Of a stretch of DNA of 59,325 nt, positions 9,445-16,733 are shown piece by piece; the first letter of the stretch is position 1; each line of letters opens with the position of its first letter. The stretch comes from Paracoccaceae bacterium. GTDB taxonomy: Bacteria; Pseudomonadota; Alphaproteobacteria; Rhodobacterales; Rhodobacteraceae. The position numbers were made by a program, and so were the translations under genes. The notes under the pieces were generated by a model. That model worked only from the letters and a program-made list of their open reading frames with translations. It had not been told where the DNA came from and ran no database searches. The stretch covers positions 1 through 59,325 of the forward strand of contig RFZI01000002.1 in the NCBI GenBank assembly GCA_009920775.1. The letters are read 5' to 3'.

Positions 9445-10282
9445 GAAAGCCCCACCGATCCTGACCGACCAGACCGCCCTAGCCCGGCACCGCGCCCGGG
9501 CCAGAGCCCTTGCGGATGGCCCGGCCCTTTTCCTTCACGACGCCGTTCTGGACGAGATTCAGGAAAGGCTCTCTGAGGTTAACAAAGCCTTTACATCGCC
9601 TGCGATCGTAAGCGGCTGGCCCGAGGTATGGAGCGGCAGCGGGTTCGACGCGGCCGTTTGCACAGACGCAGACCTCTTGGCCCTACAGCCTCAAGCGCAT
9701 GATCTTGTGATTGACGCGCTCACGCTTCACTGGGCCAACGATCCTATCGGCCGACTTGTTCAAGCGCGCCGCGCCCTTCGCCCCGATGGCCTTTTGATCG
9801 CCGCGCTTTTTGGAGGGCAAACCCTCCACGAGCTTCGCGCCTCGCTTGCCGAAGCCGAAGCGCGGGTCAGCGGCGGGCTTTCTCCCCGCGTCGCGCCGAT
9901 GGCTGAGATCCGCGATCTTGGCATGCTTCTGCAGAGGGCTGGCTTCGCCCTGCCCGTTGCCGACAGCATGAACCTGACTGTCTCCTACGAGACCCCCTGG
10001 CACCTGATGCGCGACCTGCGGGCGATGGGCGAGACCAACGCCCTGACCAACCGGCTTCGCCGCCCGACCGGCCGCGCCGTTTTGAACGAGGCCGCGCGCA
10101 TCTATGCCGAAAACTTCCCGCACGGCGATGGCCGCATCGCCGCGACATTCGAGATCATCCTTCTGACGGGCTGGGCCCCTGACGAAAGCCAGCAAAAGCC
10201 CCTGCGCCCCGGAAGCGCGGCCCAGCGGCTTGCCGATGCACTGGGCGCGACAGAAAGGCCCCTATCGGATGATCCGGTTTGA
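9443..10282 (+). CDS. Class I SAM-dependent methyltransferase, NDUFAF5/BioC-like
   Basis: 279 residues. The sequence FDAAVCTDADLL...HDLVIDALTLHWANDPIGRLVQARRALRPDG is typical of the NDUFAF5/BioC branch of class I methyltransferases, where LHWvnD is diagnostic. NDUFAF5 homologues modify an arginine of a respiratory complex I subunit; BioC methylates malonyl-ACP in biotin synthesis. Absence of nearby bio genes and the sequence wording favour the NDUFAF5 type. The glycine-rich SAM motif is weak, as is usual in this branch. It is divergent from comF with overlapping start codons and precedes hemH on the same strand. Confidence 0.87.
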   Translation: MKAPPILTDQTALARHRARARALADGPALFLHDAVLDEIQERLSEVNKAFTSPAIVSGWPEVWSGSGFDAAVCTDADLLALQPQAHDLVIDALTLHWANDPIGRLVQARRALRPDGLLIAALFGGQTLHELRASLAEAEARVSGGLSPRVAPMAEIRDLGMLLQRAGFALPVADSMNLTVSYETPWHLMRDLRAMGETNALTNRLRRPTGRAVLNEAARIYAENFPHGDGRIAATFEIILLTGWAPDESQQKPLRPGSAAQRLADALGATERPLSDDPV

Positions 10283-10321
10283 TCCTTTCACGTATTCCTC
10301 TATGCCAAACAAACGAACAAA

Positions 10322-10336
10322 GATGAGAGGCTCATC
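10322..10336 (+). promoter_or_regulatory. Hairpin sequestering the hemH Shine-Dalgarno
   Basis: A perfect 6-bp stem with a 3-nt loop (arms 10322-10327 and 10331-10336) contains the only good Shine-Dalgarno match (GAGAGG, 10325-10330) ahead of the hemH ATG at 10340. Folding would hide the ribosome-binding site, so translation of hemH may depend on melting the hairpin or on coupling. Inference from sequence only. Confidence 0.4.
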
Positions 10337-10339
10337 TCG

Positions 10340-11416
10340 ATGACCAATGCCAAGTTTCCCGCTGTCGAAGGTGCGCCGGCGGTTTGCCCGGCCCATGCCG
10401 GGAAAGACCACCCCAAGATCCGCCCCGCGAAGGTCGGCGTCTTGATTGCCAACCTTGGCACACCGGATTCGACCGACTACTGGCCAATGCGCCGCTATCT
10501 GAGCGAGTTTCTTTCCGACAAGCGCGTGGTGGATTACCCATCCTGGAAATGGCAGCCTATCCTTCAGGGCATCATCCTTTCGCGCCGCCCGCAGAAATCC
10601 GGCGCGGCCTATCGGTCGATCTGGAACACCGAAAAGAACGAAAGCCCTCTTTTGACCATCACCCGCGACCAGACCGACGCGATCCGCCGGTCGCTCGAGG
10701 CGGTCTATGGCGATCAGGTTCTTGTCGATTTCTGTATGCGCTACGGCAACCCTTCGACCGAATCGAAGGTCCGCGAGATGGTCGACGCCGGATGTGACAA
10801 GATCCTCTTCTTCCCGCTCTATCCGCACTACGCCGGCGCGACATGGGCTACGGCCAACGATCAGTTCTTCCGCGCCCTGATGAAAGAAAAGTGGCAGCCT
10901 TCGGTACGGATCGTCCCGCCCTATTTCGAGGATGCCTCCTATATCGACGCGCTCGCGGAGTCTGTCGAACGCGCCTATGCCGCCGCCGAGGTAAAGCCCG
11001 ATCTTCTGGTCTGCTCCTACCACGGCGTGCCCGAGCGCTATTTGCAGGAGGGCGATCCCTACCACTGCCAATGCCAGAAAACGACGCGCCTCCTGAAAGA
11101 GCGGCTCGGCTGGTCAGACGACAAGCTGATCACGACCTTCCAGTCGAAATTCGGCCCCGAGGAATGGCTTAAGCCCTATACGGTCGAGGAAGTGGCGCGG
11201 CAGGCGAAAGCAGGCGTGAAGAACATCGCCGTGATCGCCCCGGCCTTCTCGGCCGACTGCATCGAGACGCTCGAGGAAATTCAGGAAGAGATCCGCGAGA
11301 GCTTTGAACACGCAGGCGGCGAGAGCTTTACCTATGTACCCTGCCTGAACGCCGACGAACCGCATATCGCGGCGCTGAGCGGCATCATTCAATCCAACCT
11401 GCAAGGCTGGGCCTAA
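10340..11416 (+). CDS. hemH: Ferrochelatase
   Basis: Inserts Fe2+ into protoporphyrin IX, the last step of haem synthesis. 358 residues, normal length. Motifs: VGVLIANLGTPDS near residue 32, FFPLYPHYAGATWATAND, the catalytic His region LVCSYHGVPERYLQEGDPY, CQCQKTTRLL, the LGWSDDKLITTFQSKFG signature with the conserved QSKFG, and APAFSADCIETLEEI. The cysteines of CQCQ resemble those of Fe-S-binding alphaproteobacterial ferrochelatases. Two other haem genes (hemW, hemJ) are also in the window. The upstream hairpin is described separately. Confidence 0.97.
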   Translation: MTNAKFPAVEGAPAVCPAHAGKDHPKIRPAKVGVLIANLGTPDSTDYWPMRRYLSEFLSDKRVVDYPSWKWQPILQGIILSRRPQKSGAAYRSIWNTEKNESPLLTITRDQTDAIRRSLEAVYGDQVLVDFCMRYGNPSTESKVREMVDAGCDKILFFPLYPHYAGATWATANDQFFRALMKEKWQPSVRIVPPYFEDASYIDALAESVERAYAAAEVKPDLLVCSYHGVPERYLQEGDPYHCQCQKTTRLLKERLGWSDDKLITTFQSKFGPEEWLKPYTVEEVARQAKAGVKNIAVIAPAFSADCIETLEEIQEEIRESFEHAGGESFTYVPCLNADEPHIAALSGIIQSNLQGWA

Positions 11417-11426
11417 AACGAAGAAA

Positions 11427-11448
11427 GGCGGCAGATTGCTCTGCCGCC
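11427..11448. terminator. Bidirectional terminator between hemH and the small exported protein gene
   Basis: A perfect 8-bp GC-rich stem (11427-11434 with 11441-11448) and 6-nt loop lies 11 bases after the hemH stop. On the minus strand it runs into TTTCTTCGTTTT, a good terminator for the convergent small gene; on the plus strand only CTTCC follows, so it is weaker in that direction. Confidence 0.65.
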
Positions 11449-11476
11449 CTTCCACGATCTGTATGATCGACTGATC

Positions 11477-11665
11477 TTACATCATCGCCATGGCGATGAG
11501 GAGGATCAGGATCAGCGGGATCAGCATGCCAGCGCCCGCCGAACCGGCGGCGGCTTCTTCGATCACAACCGGGCTCATTTCCATGATCGGCTCGGCCATG
11601 CCGCCAGCGAAGGCAGCGGAGGCGACGGCGACGAGAGCGACGGCGACGACAACGATTTTTTTCAT
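11477..11665 (-). CDS. Small exported/membrane protein of unknown function
   Basis: 62 residues from the ATG at 11665, set by GGAG seven bases upstream. Lys-Lys start, hydrophobic core and AFAGG cleavage region make a signal peptide (1-20). A short acidic, Ala-rich middle (MAEPIMEMSPVVIEEAAAG) is followed by a C-terminal hydrophobic segment (~45-62) that would anchor it. The whole mature protein is about 40 residues. Similar tiny proteins occur beside hemH in other roseobacters as I recall, but no function is known to me. It converges with hemH. Confidence 0.7.
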   Translation of the reverse strand: MKKIVVVAVALVAVASAAFAGGMAEPIMEMSPVVIEEAAAGSAGAGMLIPLILILLIAMAMM

Positions 11666-11759
11666 TAGATTTCTCCAGTTTTCGCCCACCACCTTTTTTC
11701 AAAGAGGATGGCAGCGGGCACCCAAGACATACCTCATGCTTATCTCTAAGCAGAAGAAT

Positions 11760-11798
11760 TAGCGATTTGCCAAGTCCCTACATCGGCAAACATCGCTA
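11760..11798. repeat. Imperfect inverted repeat / long hairpin
   Basis: Arms 11760-11771 and 11785-11798 pair over 12 bp with one bulged base around a 13-nt loop, 17 bases beyond the stop of the L,D-transpeptidase gene. No clear T tract follows in either direction. It may be the 3' terminator or RNA-stabilising hairpin of that gene. Confidence 0.5.
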
Positions 11799-11814
11799 GA
11801 TCAGCAAAAATTCG

Positions 11815-12411
11815 TCAAATAAGCAACACTTGCGTGCCAACCTTCGCCAAAGAGAAGAGTTCGGTGATGTGTTCGTTGTAGAGCCCGACGCAGCCATTTG
11901 ACGAGCGTCTGCCGATCTTGCGGGTGTCGTGAGTCCCGTGAATTCGGTAATATTGCCACGACAGGTAGAGCGCCAACGGACCCAATGGGTTGGTCGGATC
12001 GCCGCCGGGAATAACGGCAGGCCATTCAGGATTGCGCTCGCGCATCGAAGGTGTCGGCCTCCAGGTGGGGTTCACAACTTTTTGAACAACCTCAGTCCGC
12101 CCTTTGCGAGTCAGATCGTCGGTTAGCGGAACGCTGGTCGGGTAGAGTTTGTAGATCGACTCATCCTGCGACCAATAGTGCAGCGCGCGTGAGGTGATAT
12201 CGACGAGGATCGCCCCATTCCGCAAATTGCTGAAATACGGTTTCCAGTCGAGCGCGCGGAAGCTCGAAATGTTATGGGTCAGCGTTTGCGATATCTCGCG
12301 CTCGATTTCGGTGGTGCCCTGCGACTGCGCCACCGCCCCGCTTGCTGCCGTCGCTGCAAGCCCCGCAACAAACGCGCGGCGCCCCAGGGCTCGGGTAGTG
12401 TAATCCGACAT
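11815..12411 (-). CDS. L,D-transpeptidase (YkuD domain), exported
   Basis: 198 residues from the ATG at 12411 (GGAG eight bases upstream); the frame runs on to 12642 but overlaps the divergent gene and shows no similarity. The N-terminus ALGRRAFVAGLAATAASGAVAQ is a twin-arginine-like signal peptide. The C-terminal half is a YkuD catalytic domain: PGGDPTNPLGPLALYLSW, YRIHGTHD, and the catalytic His...SxGCVG motif SSNGCVGLYNEHI. Such enzymes make 3-3 peptidoglycan cross-links or attach proteins to the wall in the periplasm. A second enzyme of this family ends at 13078. Confidence 0.9.
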   Translation of the reverse strand: MSDYTTRALGRRAFVAGLAATAASGAVAQSQGTTEIEREISQTLTHNISSFRALDWKPYFSNLRNGAILVDITSRALHYWSQDESIYKLYPTSVPLTDDLTRKGRTEVVQKVVNPTWRPTPSMRERNPEWPAVIPGGDPTNPLGPLALYLSWQYYRIHGTHDTRKIGRRSSNGCVGLYNEHITELFSLAKVGTQVLLI

Positions 12412-12451
12412 CTCAACTGCTCCGGTTCTGGCCAGATTCCTCGTATGGCGC

Positions 12452-12481
12452 CTCATAATTGAGAACCACGGCAAGGCGCAA
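12452..12481 (-). promoter_or_regulatory. Possible promoter of the L,D-transpeptidase gene
   Basis: TTGCGC (12481-12476) and TATGAG (12457-12452) are separated by 18 nt on the minus strand, about 40 nt before the start codon. A moderate consensus match only. Confidence 0.3.
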
Positions 12482-12568
12482 TTCAAACCACTGTTACAGG
12501 GCGCTTTCCGGGTTTGATGTGTGCCAAAGGAAAGGGTAATCAGGCGCGGAAACCAAGGGGGACACTCC

Positions 12569-13081
12569 ATGAACCGCCGCGCCGCACTTTTGGGTCTGCT
12601 TTCGGCTACGGTTGCTGCCTGCACACCAGCTGCAGGGGTCAAGATCGGCCCCGACGGCCTGCCTCTCCCGCAGGTCTACCGTATTGCCGCCGATGGGCAG
12701 GATGCGGTGATGTTCCATTTCCTGGACGGCATGAACGCCCTGCGAAAAGCGGCAAGGCTTCAGCCGGTGGCCTATAACGCGCAGCTCAACGCCGCCGCCG
12801 CCACCCATTCGCGTGACATGGCCATACAAAACCGCCCCTGGCATTTCGGGTCCGACGGCTCTTCGCCTTTGGATCGCGGCCGTCGCGTCGGATTCCCGGG
12901 GCGGATCATGGGGGAAAATATCTCGGAAACCTACGAGACCGAGCTTGAGACCCTCGCCGCATGGATGCGGCAAGAGGATACCCGCGCCGTCATCCTCGAC
13001 CCGACGATCACGGTCATCGGCTTTGCGTGGTATCAGGAGCCTGCCGGCAAAATCTGGTGGACTTTGGTCACCGGACGCTAG
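12569..13081 (+). CDS. CAP/SCP-domain lipoprotein
   Basis: 170 residues from the ATG at 12569, which has AAGGGGG upstream; the earlier ATG at 12521 has none. The N-terminus NRRAALLGLLSATVAAC is a lipoprotein-like signal with lipobox VAAC, acylated Cys at 18. The rest is a CAP (SCP/PR-1/allergen V5) domain: MNALRKAARLQPVAYNAQLNAAA, HSRDMA (His), GRIMGENI (Glu), and near the end TVIGFAWYQ...WWTLVTG. Function of bacterial CAP proteins is mostly unknown. It sits between two L,D-transpeptidase genes, suggesting a cell-envelope role. Its stop shares CTAG with the next, convergent gene. Confidence 0.87.
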   Translation: MNRRAALLGLLSATVAACTPAAGVKIGPDGLPLPQVYRIAADGQDAVMFHFLDGMNALRKAARLQPVAYNAQLNAAAATHSRDMAIQNRPWHFGSDGSSPLDRGRRVGFPGRIMGENISETYETELETLAAWMRQEDTRAVILDPTITVIGFAWYQEPAGKIWWTLVTGR

Positions 13082-13575
13082 GGGTGAATAAAGATCGCTG
13101 TCCCGGTTTTGACCATGGCAAAGATCTCTTCAATCTCTTTGTTAGTCACGGCAATGCAGCCATAGGTCCAATCCTTGGCCCGTAGCTTTCCGCTTGGGGT
13201 TCCGTGGATGAAAATATCTCCACCCGGCGACTTGCCCAGAGCTGCGGCTTCGGCACGATCCCCGTTGTTCGGATAGGAGATTCCCAATGACAGATAATAG
13301 CTGCTGTTCGGGTTCTTGAAATTGATCCGATAGGCCCCCTCGGGCGTCTTGCCGTCACCCTCGATCTGCTTGTCGCCCTCGGGCGCAAAGCCAAGCTCGA
13401 TGTCATAGGCGCGGATTACCACGTCGCCCGCAACAAGATACATCCGCCGCGCCGCCTTGTGGACGACAACCGCCGTGATCTGCGGTCCGTCATAGACGGG
13501 TAGTGAGGGCGCAGCCGAAAGGCCGCCCACCGCCAGCGTCACCGCCGCGAGAAGTCCGAAAATGAAAGTCCGCAT
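13078..13575 (-). CDS. L,D-transpeptidase (ErfK/YbiS/YkuD family), exported
   Basis: 165 residues from the ATG at 13575; a GTG at 13599 gives an eight-residue longer form. Signal peptide RTFIFGLLAAVTLAVGGLSA. Catalytic domain: VVVHKAARRMYLV, GDGKTPEGAYRI, FIHGTPSG (His) and WTYGCIAVTNKEIEEIF (catalytic Cys in the YGCIA context). Shorter and different in sequence from the enzyme at 11815, so the two are not recent duplicates. Periplasmic peptidoglycan cross-linking is the likely job. It overlaps the CAP-lipoprotein gene by four bases, end to end. Confidence 0.9.
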   Translation of the reverse strand: MRTFIFGLLAAVTLAVGGLSAAPSLPVYDGPQITAVVVHKAARRMYLVAGDVVIRAYDIELGFAPEGDKQIEGDGKTPEGAYRINFKNPNSSYYLSLGISYPNNGDRAEAAALGKSPGGDIFIHGTPSGKLRAKDWTYGCIAVTNKEIEEIFAMVKTGTAIFIHP

Positions 13576-13659
13576 CCTGCCTACTCTTGCGCTTTCCACG
13601 CTATTTGGCGCGGACTATAGCAGATTCCCGTTCGAAGCCAGTAACAGTTTCGCGGGGCG

Positions 13660-14856
13660 CTAGCGCACCAGTTTGGCGGCAACCTCGATATGGCTGCTCC
13701 AGCGGAACTGATCGACGACGACCAGCGATTCGATCCTGAATCCAGCGGCGATCAGCGCCTTTACATCGCGGGCAAAGGTAATCGGGTTGCACGACACCAT
13801 CGCCACGAGGGGAACGGTCGACGCCGCGATCTCGGCCACCTGCGCCTCGGCCCCCGCGCGCGGCGGGTCGATCACGATTGCGTCGAACTTTGCCAATTCG
13901 TCGCGCAAGAGAGGCCTGCGGAACAAATCCCGCGCCTCGCTTGTCACCCGCTTTAGCCCTTGCGTCTCGCGCCAGCCGCGATCGAGCGCCGCAACCATCG
14001 CCTTGTCGCCCTCGACCGCATGAACCTCGGCGGTTTCGGCCAGTGGCAAGGCGAATGTTCCGCATCCCGAGAAAAGATCGGCAACCTTTGAGGCTCCGCC
14101 AACCGCCTGTTTGACCGCCCTCAGAAGCGCGGCCTCTCCCTCGGCGGTCGCCTGCAAGAACGCGCCCGCGGGCGGCACGACCTGCGCCTTGCCAAACCGC
14201 TGTTGCGGCGGCTCGATCATCACCACCTGCTCGTCCTGCCAGACAAGGCGGGCGATCCGGTGTTTCTGCGCCAGCGCCGCAAGCTCGATCCGCAATTCGC
14301 CGGTCAGCTCCTTATCGGTCTCGATCTGGATATCGGGGCCAGCAAGGCTCTCGGTCACGGTCAGGCCCACCTCGCCTTTGCGCGAGGCGGCCAGAGCGGT
14401 CAGATCGTGCAGCGCCGGAAGGATCGCGAGGAGCGCAGGCGAAAGGAGCCTGCAATCGGGCACCTCGACCACCACATCTGAGGCGCGGCCGTGAAAGCCG
14501 ACGAGCGTGCCTTTCTTGGTGCGCCGCCCCGAGAGCTTGGCGCGCCTGCGCGAGGCGGGCGGGGACGTTTCGATGCCCGAAATCTCGGCCTCGATCCCCT
14601 GCGCCGCCAAAGCCCGCGCAACGGTCTCGATCTTCCACTTGGCCACAAATGCATCGCTCGCGTGCTGCATCGCGCAACCGCCACAGCTTTTGTAATGGCG
14701 ACAGGGCGGCGCGACCCGATCCGCCGAAGGCGTCAGAATACGGGCTGTCCCATCATCCAGAAGCTCGATCTCTTCCCCCGGCAAAACGCGCGGGACAAAC
14801 TTGCCCTCGGCGGTGCGGCCCATGCCCTGATGGGTCAGGTGTTCAACGCGGGTCAT
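13660..14856 (-). CDS. 23S rRNA/tRNA m5U-type methyltransferase (RlmD/RumA/TrmA family)
   Basis: About 398 residues. The start is taken as the ATG at 14856, whose A is shared with the TGA of the upstream ABC transporter gene (TGATG); a GTG one codon earlier is possible. Four cysteines for a [4Fe-4S] cluster: C in PPCRHYKSCGGC (three) and VPDCRLL. SAM site VADLFSGCGTFALPLAE, catalytic DPPRAGAE and nucleophile Cys in VSCNPITFARD. Family members form 5-methyluridine in rRNA or tRNA. The N-terminal TRAM domain is short. The exact target base is not decidable here. Confidence 0.9.
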   Translation of the reverse strand: MTRVEHLTHQGMGRTAEGKFVPRVLPGEEIELLDDGTARILTPSADRVAPPCRHYKSCGGCAMQHASDAFVAKWKIETVARALAAQGIEAEISGIETSPPASRRRAKLSGRRTKKGTLVGFHGRASDVVVEVPDCRLLSPALLAILPALHDLTALAASRKGEVGLTVTESLAGPDIQIETDKELTGELRIELAALAQKHRIARLVWQDEQVVMIEPPQQRFGKAQVVPPAGAFLQATAEGEAALLRAVKQAVGGASKVADLFSGCGTFALPLAETAEVHAVEGDKAMVAALDRGWRETQGLKRVTSEARDLFRRPLLRDELAKFDAIVIDPPRAGAEAQVAEIAASTVPLVAMVSCNPITFARDVKALIAAGFRIESLVVVDQFRWSSHIEVAAKLVR

Positions 14857-16733
14857 CACGCCTCGACAGCCTCATCCGGCACGCCAAGGAACCCGCCCGA
14901 CTGGCGGTTCCAATAGCGGGCATAAAGCCCGTCCTTGGCGAGAAGTTCGTCGTGCGAGCCCTCTTCGGCAATCCTGCCGGCCTCGAGCACGATGATCCGG
15001 TCCATCCGCGCAATCGTCGAAAGCCGGTGAGCGATGGCAAGCACGGTCTTGCCCTTCATCGCCTCTTCCAGCGCCGACTGGATCGCCGCCTCGACCTCGG
15101 AATCGAGCGCACTGGTCGCCTCATCAAGAACCAGAATCGGCGCGTCCTTGATCATCGCACGGGCCAAGGCGATCCGCTGGCGCTGGCCGCCCGACAGTTT
15201 GACACCGCGCTCGCCGAGGAAAGCATCATAACCCTGTCGGCCCTTGTGATCGACGAGTCCGAGGATGAAATCATGCGCCTCGGCGCGGGTTGCAGCGCTG
15301 GTCACCGCCGCTTCGTCGGCATCCGGCCTGCCATAGCGGATGTTGTCCCGCGCAGTGCGGTTGAACATCGCGGTTTCCTGCGTGACCATCCCGATATTGC
15401 GACGCAGGCTTTCCTGCGTGACCTCGCGCACATCATGCCCGCCCACCTTCACCTGCCCCTTTTCGGCATCGTATAGCCGCAGAAGCAGCGCCACGAGCGT
15501 CGACTTGCCCGCACCCGAAGCGCCGACAATGCCGATCTTCTCGCCCGGATGGATCGTCAGGTCGATCCCGTCGACCCCGCCGCTTTCACGCCCGTAGGCA
15601 AAGCTCACCTTTTCAAACCGGATCTCGCGCGATGGGGGAAGGTCGATGGCGTTTTCGGCATTGGTCAGTCGATAGCGCGGCGTCAGTGTCCGCATCCCGT
15701 CCTCGACCTCGCCGACATTGGCATAGATGCCCATGAGCGTGAAGCTGACCCAGCCCGACATCTGAGCGATCCGCAGGCTGACCGCCCCGGCCGTCGCAAT
15801 CTCGCCCGGTGTGGTCAGGCCAAGCGACCAAAGCCAGAGCGTCGTGCCCACCAAGAGAAGCGGTAGGAGGCCAGCAATGACCATCAACTCGAACCGGAAG
15901 CTCGTCGAGACATAGCCAAAGGCCAGCGTCCGGTCGCGATAGCGGTCCATCGCGCCGATGGCCGCCTGATCTTCGTGATCGGCGTGGGCGAAGAGTTTGA
16001 CCGTCTTGATATTGGTGATCGTATCGACAACCTGCCCCGTCACCCGCGCCCGCGCCGCCGCACGGCTTTCCGCCTTGGCCCGAATGCGCGGCAGGTAGTA
16101 GCTGATGAACAGGAGATAGCCGATCAGCCAAACGCCGAGCACAGCACCGACCCGCCAGTCGATCGCCAGAACCAAAAGGCCGGTCGAAATGATCGACGAC
16201 AGGGCAAAAATCATGGTGTTGATCGTCTCGACCGTGGCCTCGGTCAGCGCCCGCGCCGCTTGCATCTGCTTTTGCGCGATGCGGCCTGCGAAATCGTTGT
16301 CGAAAAAGGTCACGTCCTGCCCCAGCGTCCAGCGATGCAGGCGCGAGAGGATCAAGACATTGAGGTTGGGGTTGAGAACGACCGACTGAAACGCCGCCGA
16401 CATCCCGAAAAGAAATGGCCGGACCAAGACCATGAAGCCGGCGATGGCGACAAAGAACCAACCGTAGGCCTCGAATAGCCCTACGGTGCCATGGGCGATG
16501 GCCGTGTCGATCACCGCGCCAAGCAGGAAAGCCGCGATCACCTCGGCGGTGCCCGCCGCCGCAGAGACGATGCCCGCAAGCAGCAAGACCCACCACGTCC
16601 CCGACAGCGCCCAGACCATGAAGCGGCCAAGCGTTTCAGGCGGCGGGCTCATGCGGACCTCGTCGAATGCCGGCAAGAGCTTTGACATCCGCTGCATCCA
16701 GCGAGGGCCTTTGGCAATCTCCTGCACGCTCAT
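14856..16733 (-). CDS. ABC transporter, fused permease/ATPase half-transporter (second of pair)
   Basis: 625 residues from the ATG at 16733, overlapping the stop of the other half by ATGA. Type IV exporter fold: a transmembrane domain (~35-350) with six hydrophobic helices, then an ATPase domain: Walker A GASGAGKST, Q-loop MVTQETAMF, signature LSGGQRQR, Walker B ILVLDEATSALD with catalytic Glu, and switch His in AIAHRLST. Both halves keep complete motifs, so this could be an equivalent-site heterodimer or two homodimers. Substrate unknown: lipid- and drug-exporters share this architecture. Confidence 0.93.
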   Translation of the reverse strand: MSVQEIAKGPRWMQRMSKLLPAFDEVRMSPPPETLGRFMVWALSGTWWVLLLAGIVSAAAGTAEVIAAFLLGAVIDTAIAHGTVGLFEAYGWFFVAIAGFMVLVRPFLFGMSAAFQSVVLNPNLNVLILSRLHRWTLGQDVTFFDNDFAGRIAQKQMQAARALTEATVETINTMIFALSSIISTGLLVLAIDWRVGAVLGVWLIGYLLFISYYLPRIRAKAESRAAARARVTGQVVDTITNIKTVKLFAHADHEDQAAIGAMDRYRDRTLAFGYVSTSFRFELMVIAGLLPLLLVGTTLWLWSLGLTTPGEIATAGAVSLRIAQMSGWVSFTLMGIYANVGEVEDGMRTLTPRYRLTNAENAIDLPPSREIRFEKVSFAYGRESGGVDGIDLTIHPGEKIGIVGASGAGKSTLVALLLRLYDAEKGQVKVGGHDVREVTQESLRRNIGMVTQETAMFNRTARDNIRYGRPDADEAAVTSAATRAEAHDFILGLVDHKGRQGYDAFLGERGVKLSGGQRQRIALARAMIKDAPILVLDEATSALDSEVEAAIQSALEEAMKGKTVLAIAHRLSTIARMDRIIVLEAGRIAEEGSHDELLAKDGLYARYWNRQSGGFLGVPDEAVEA

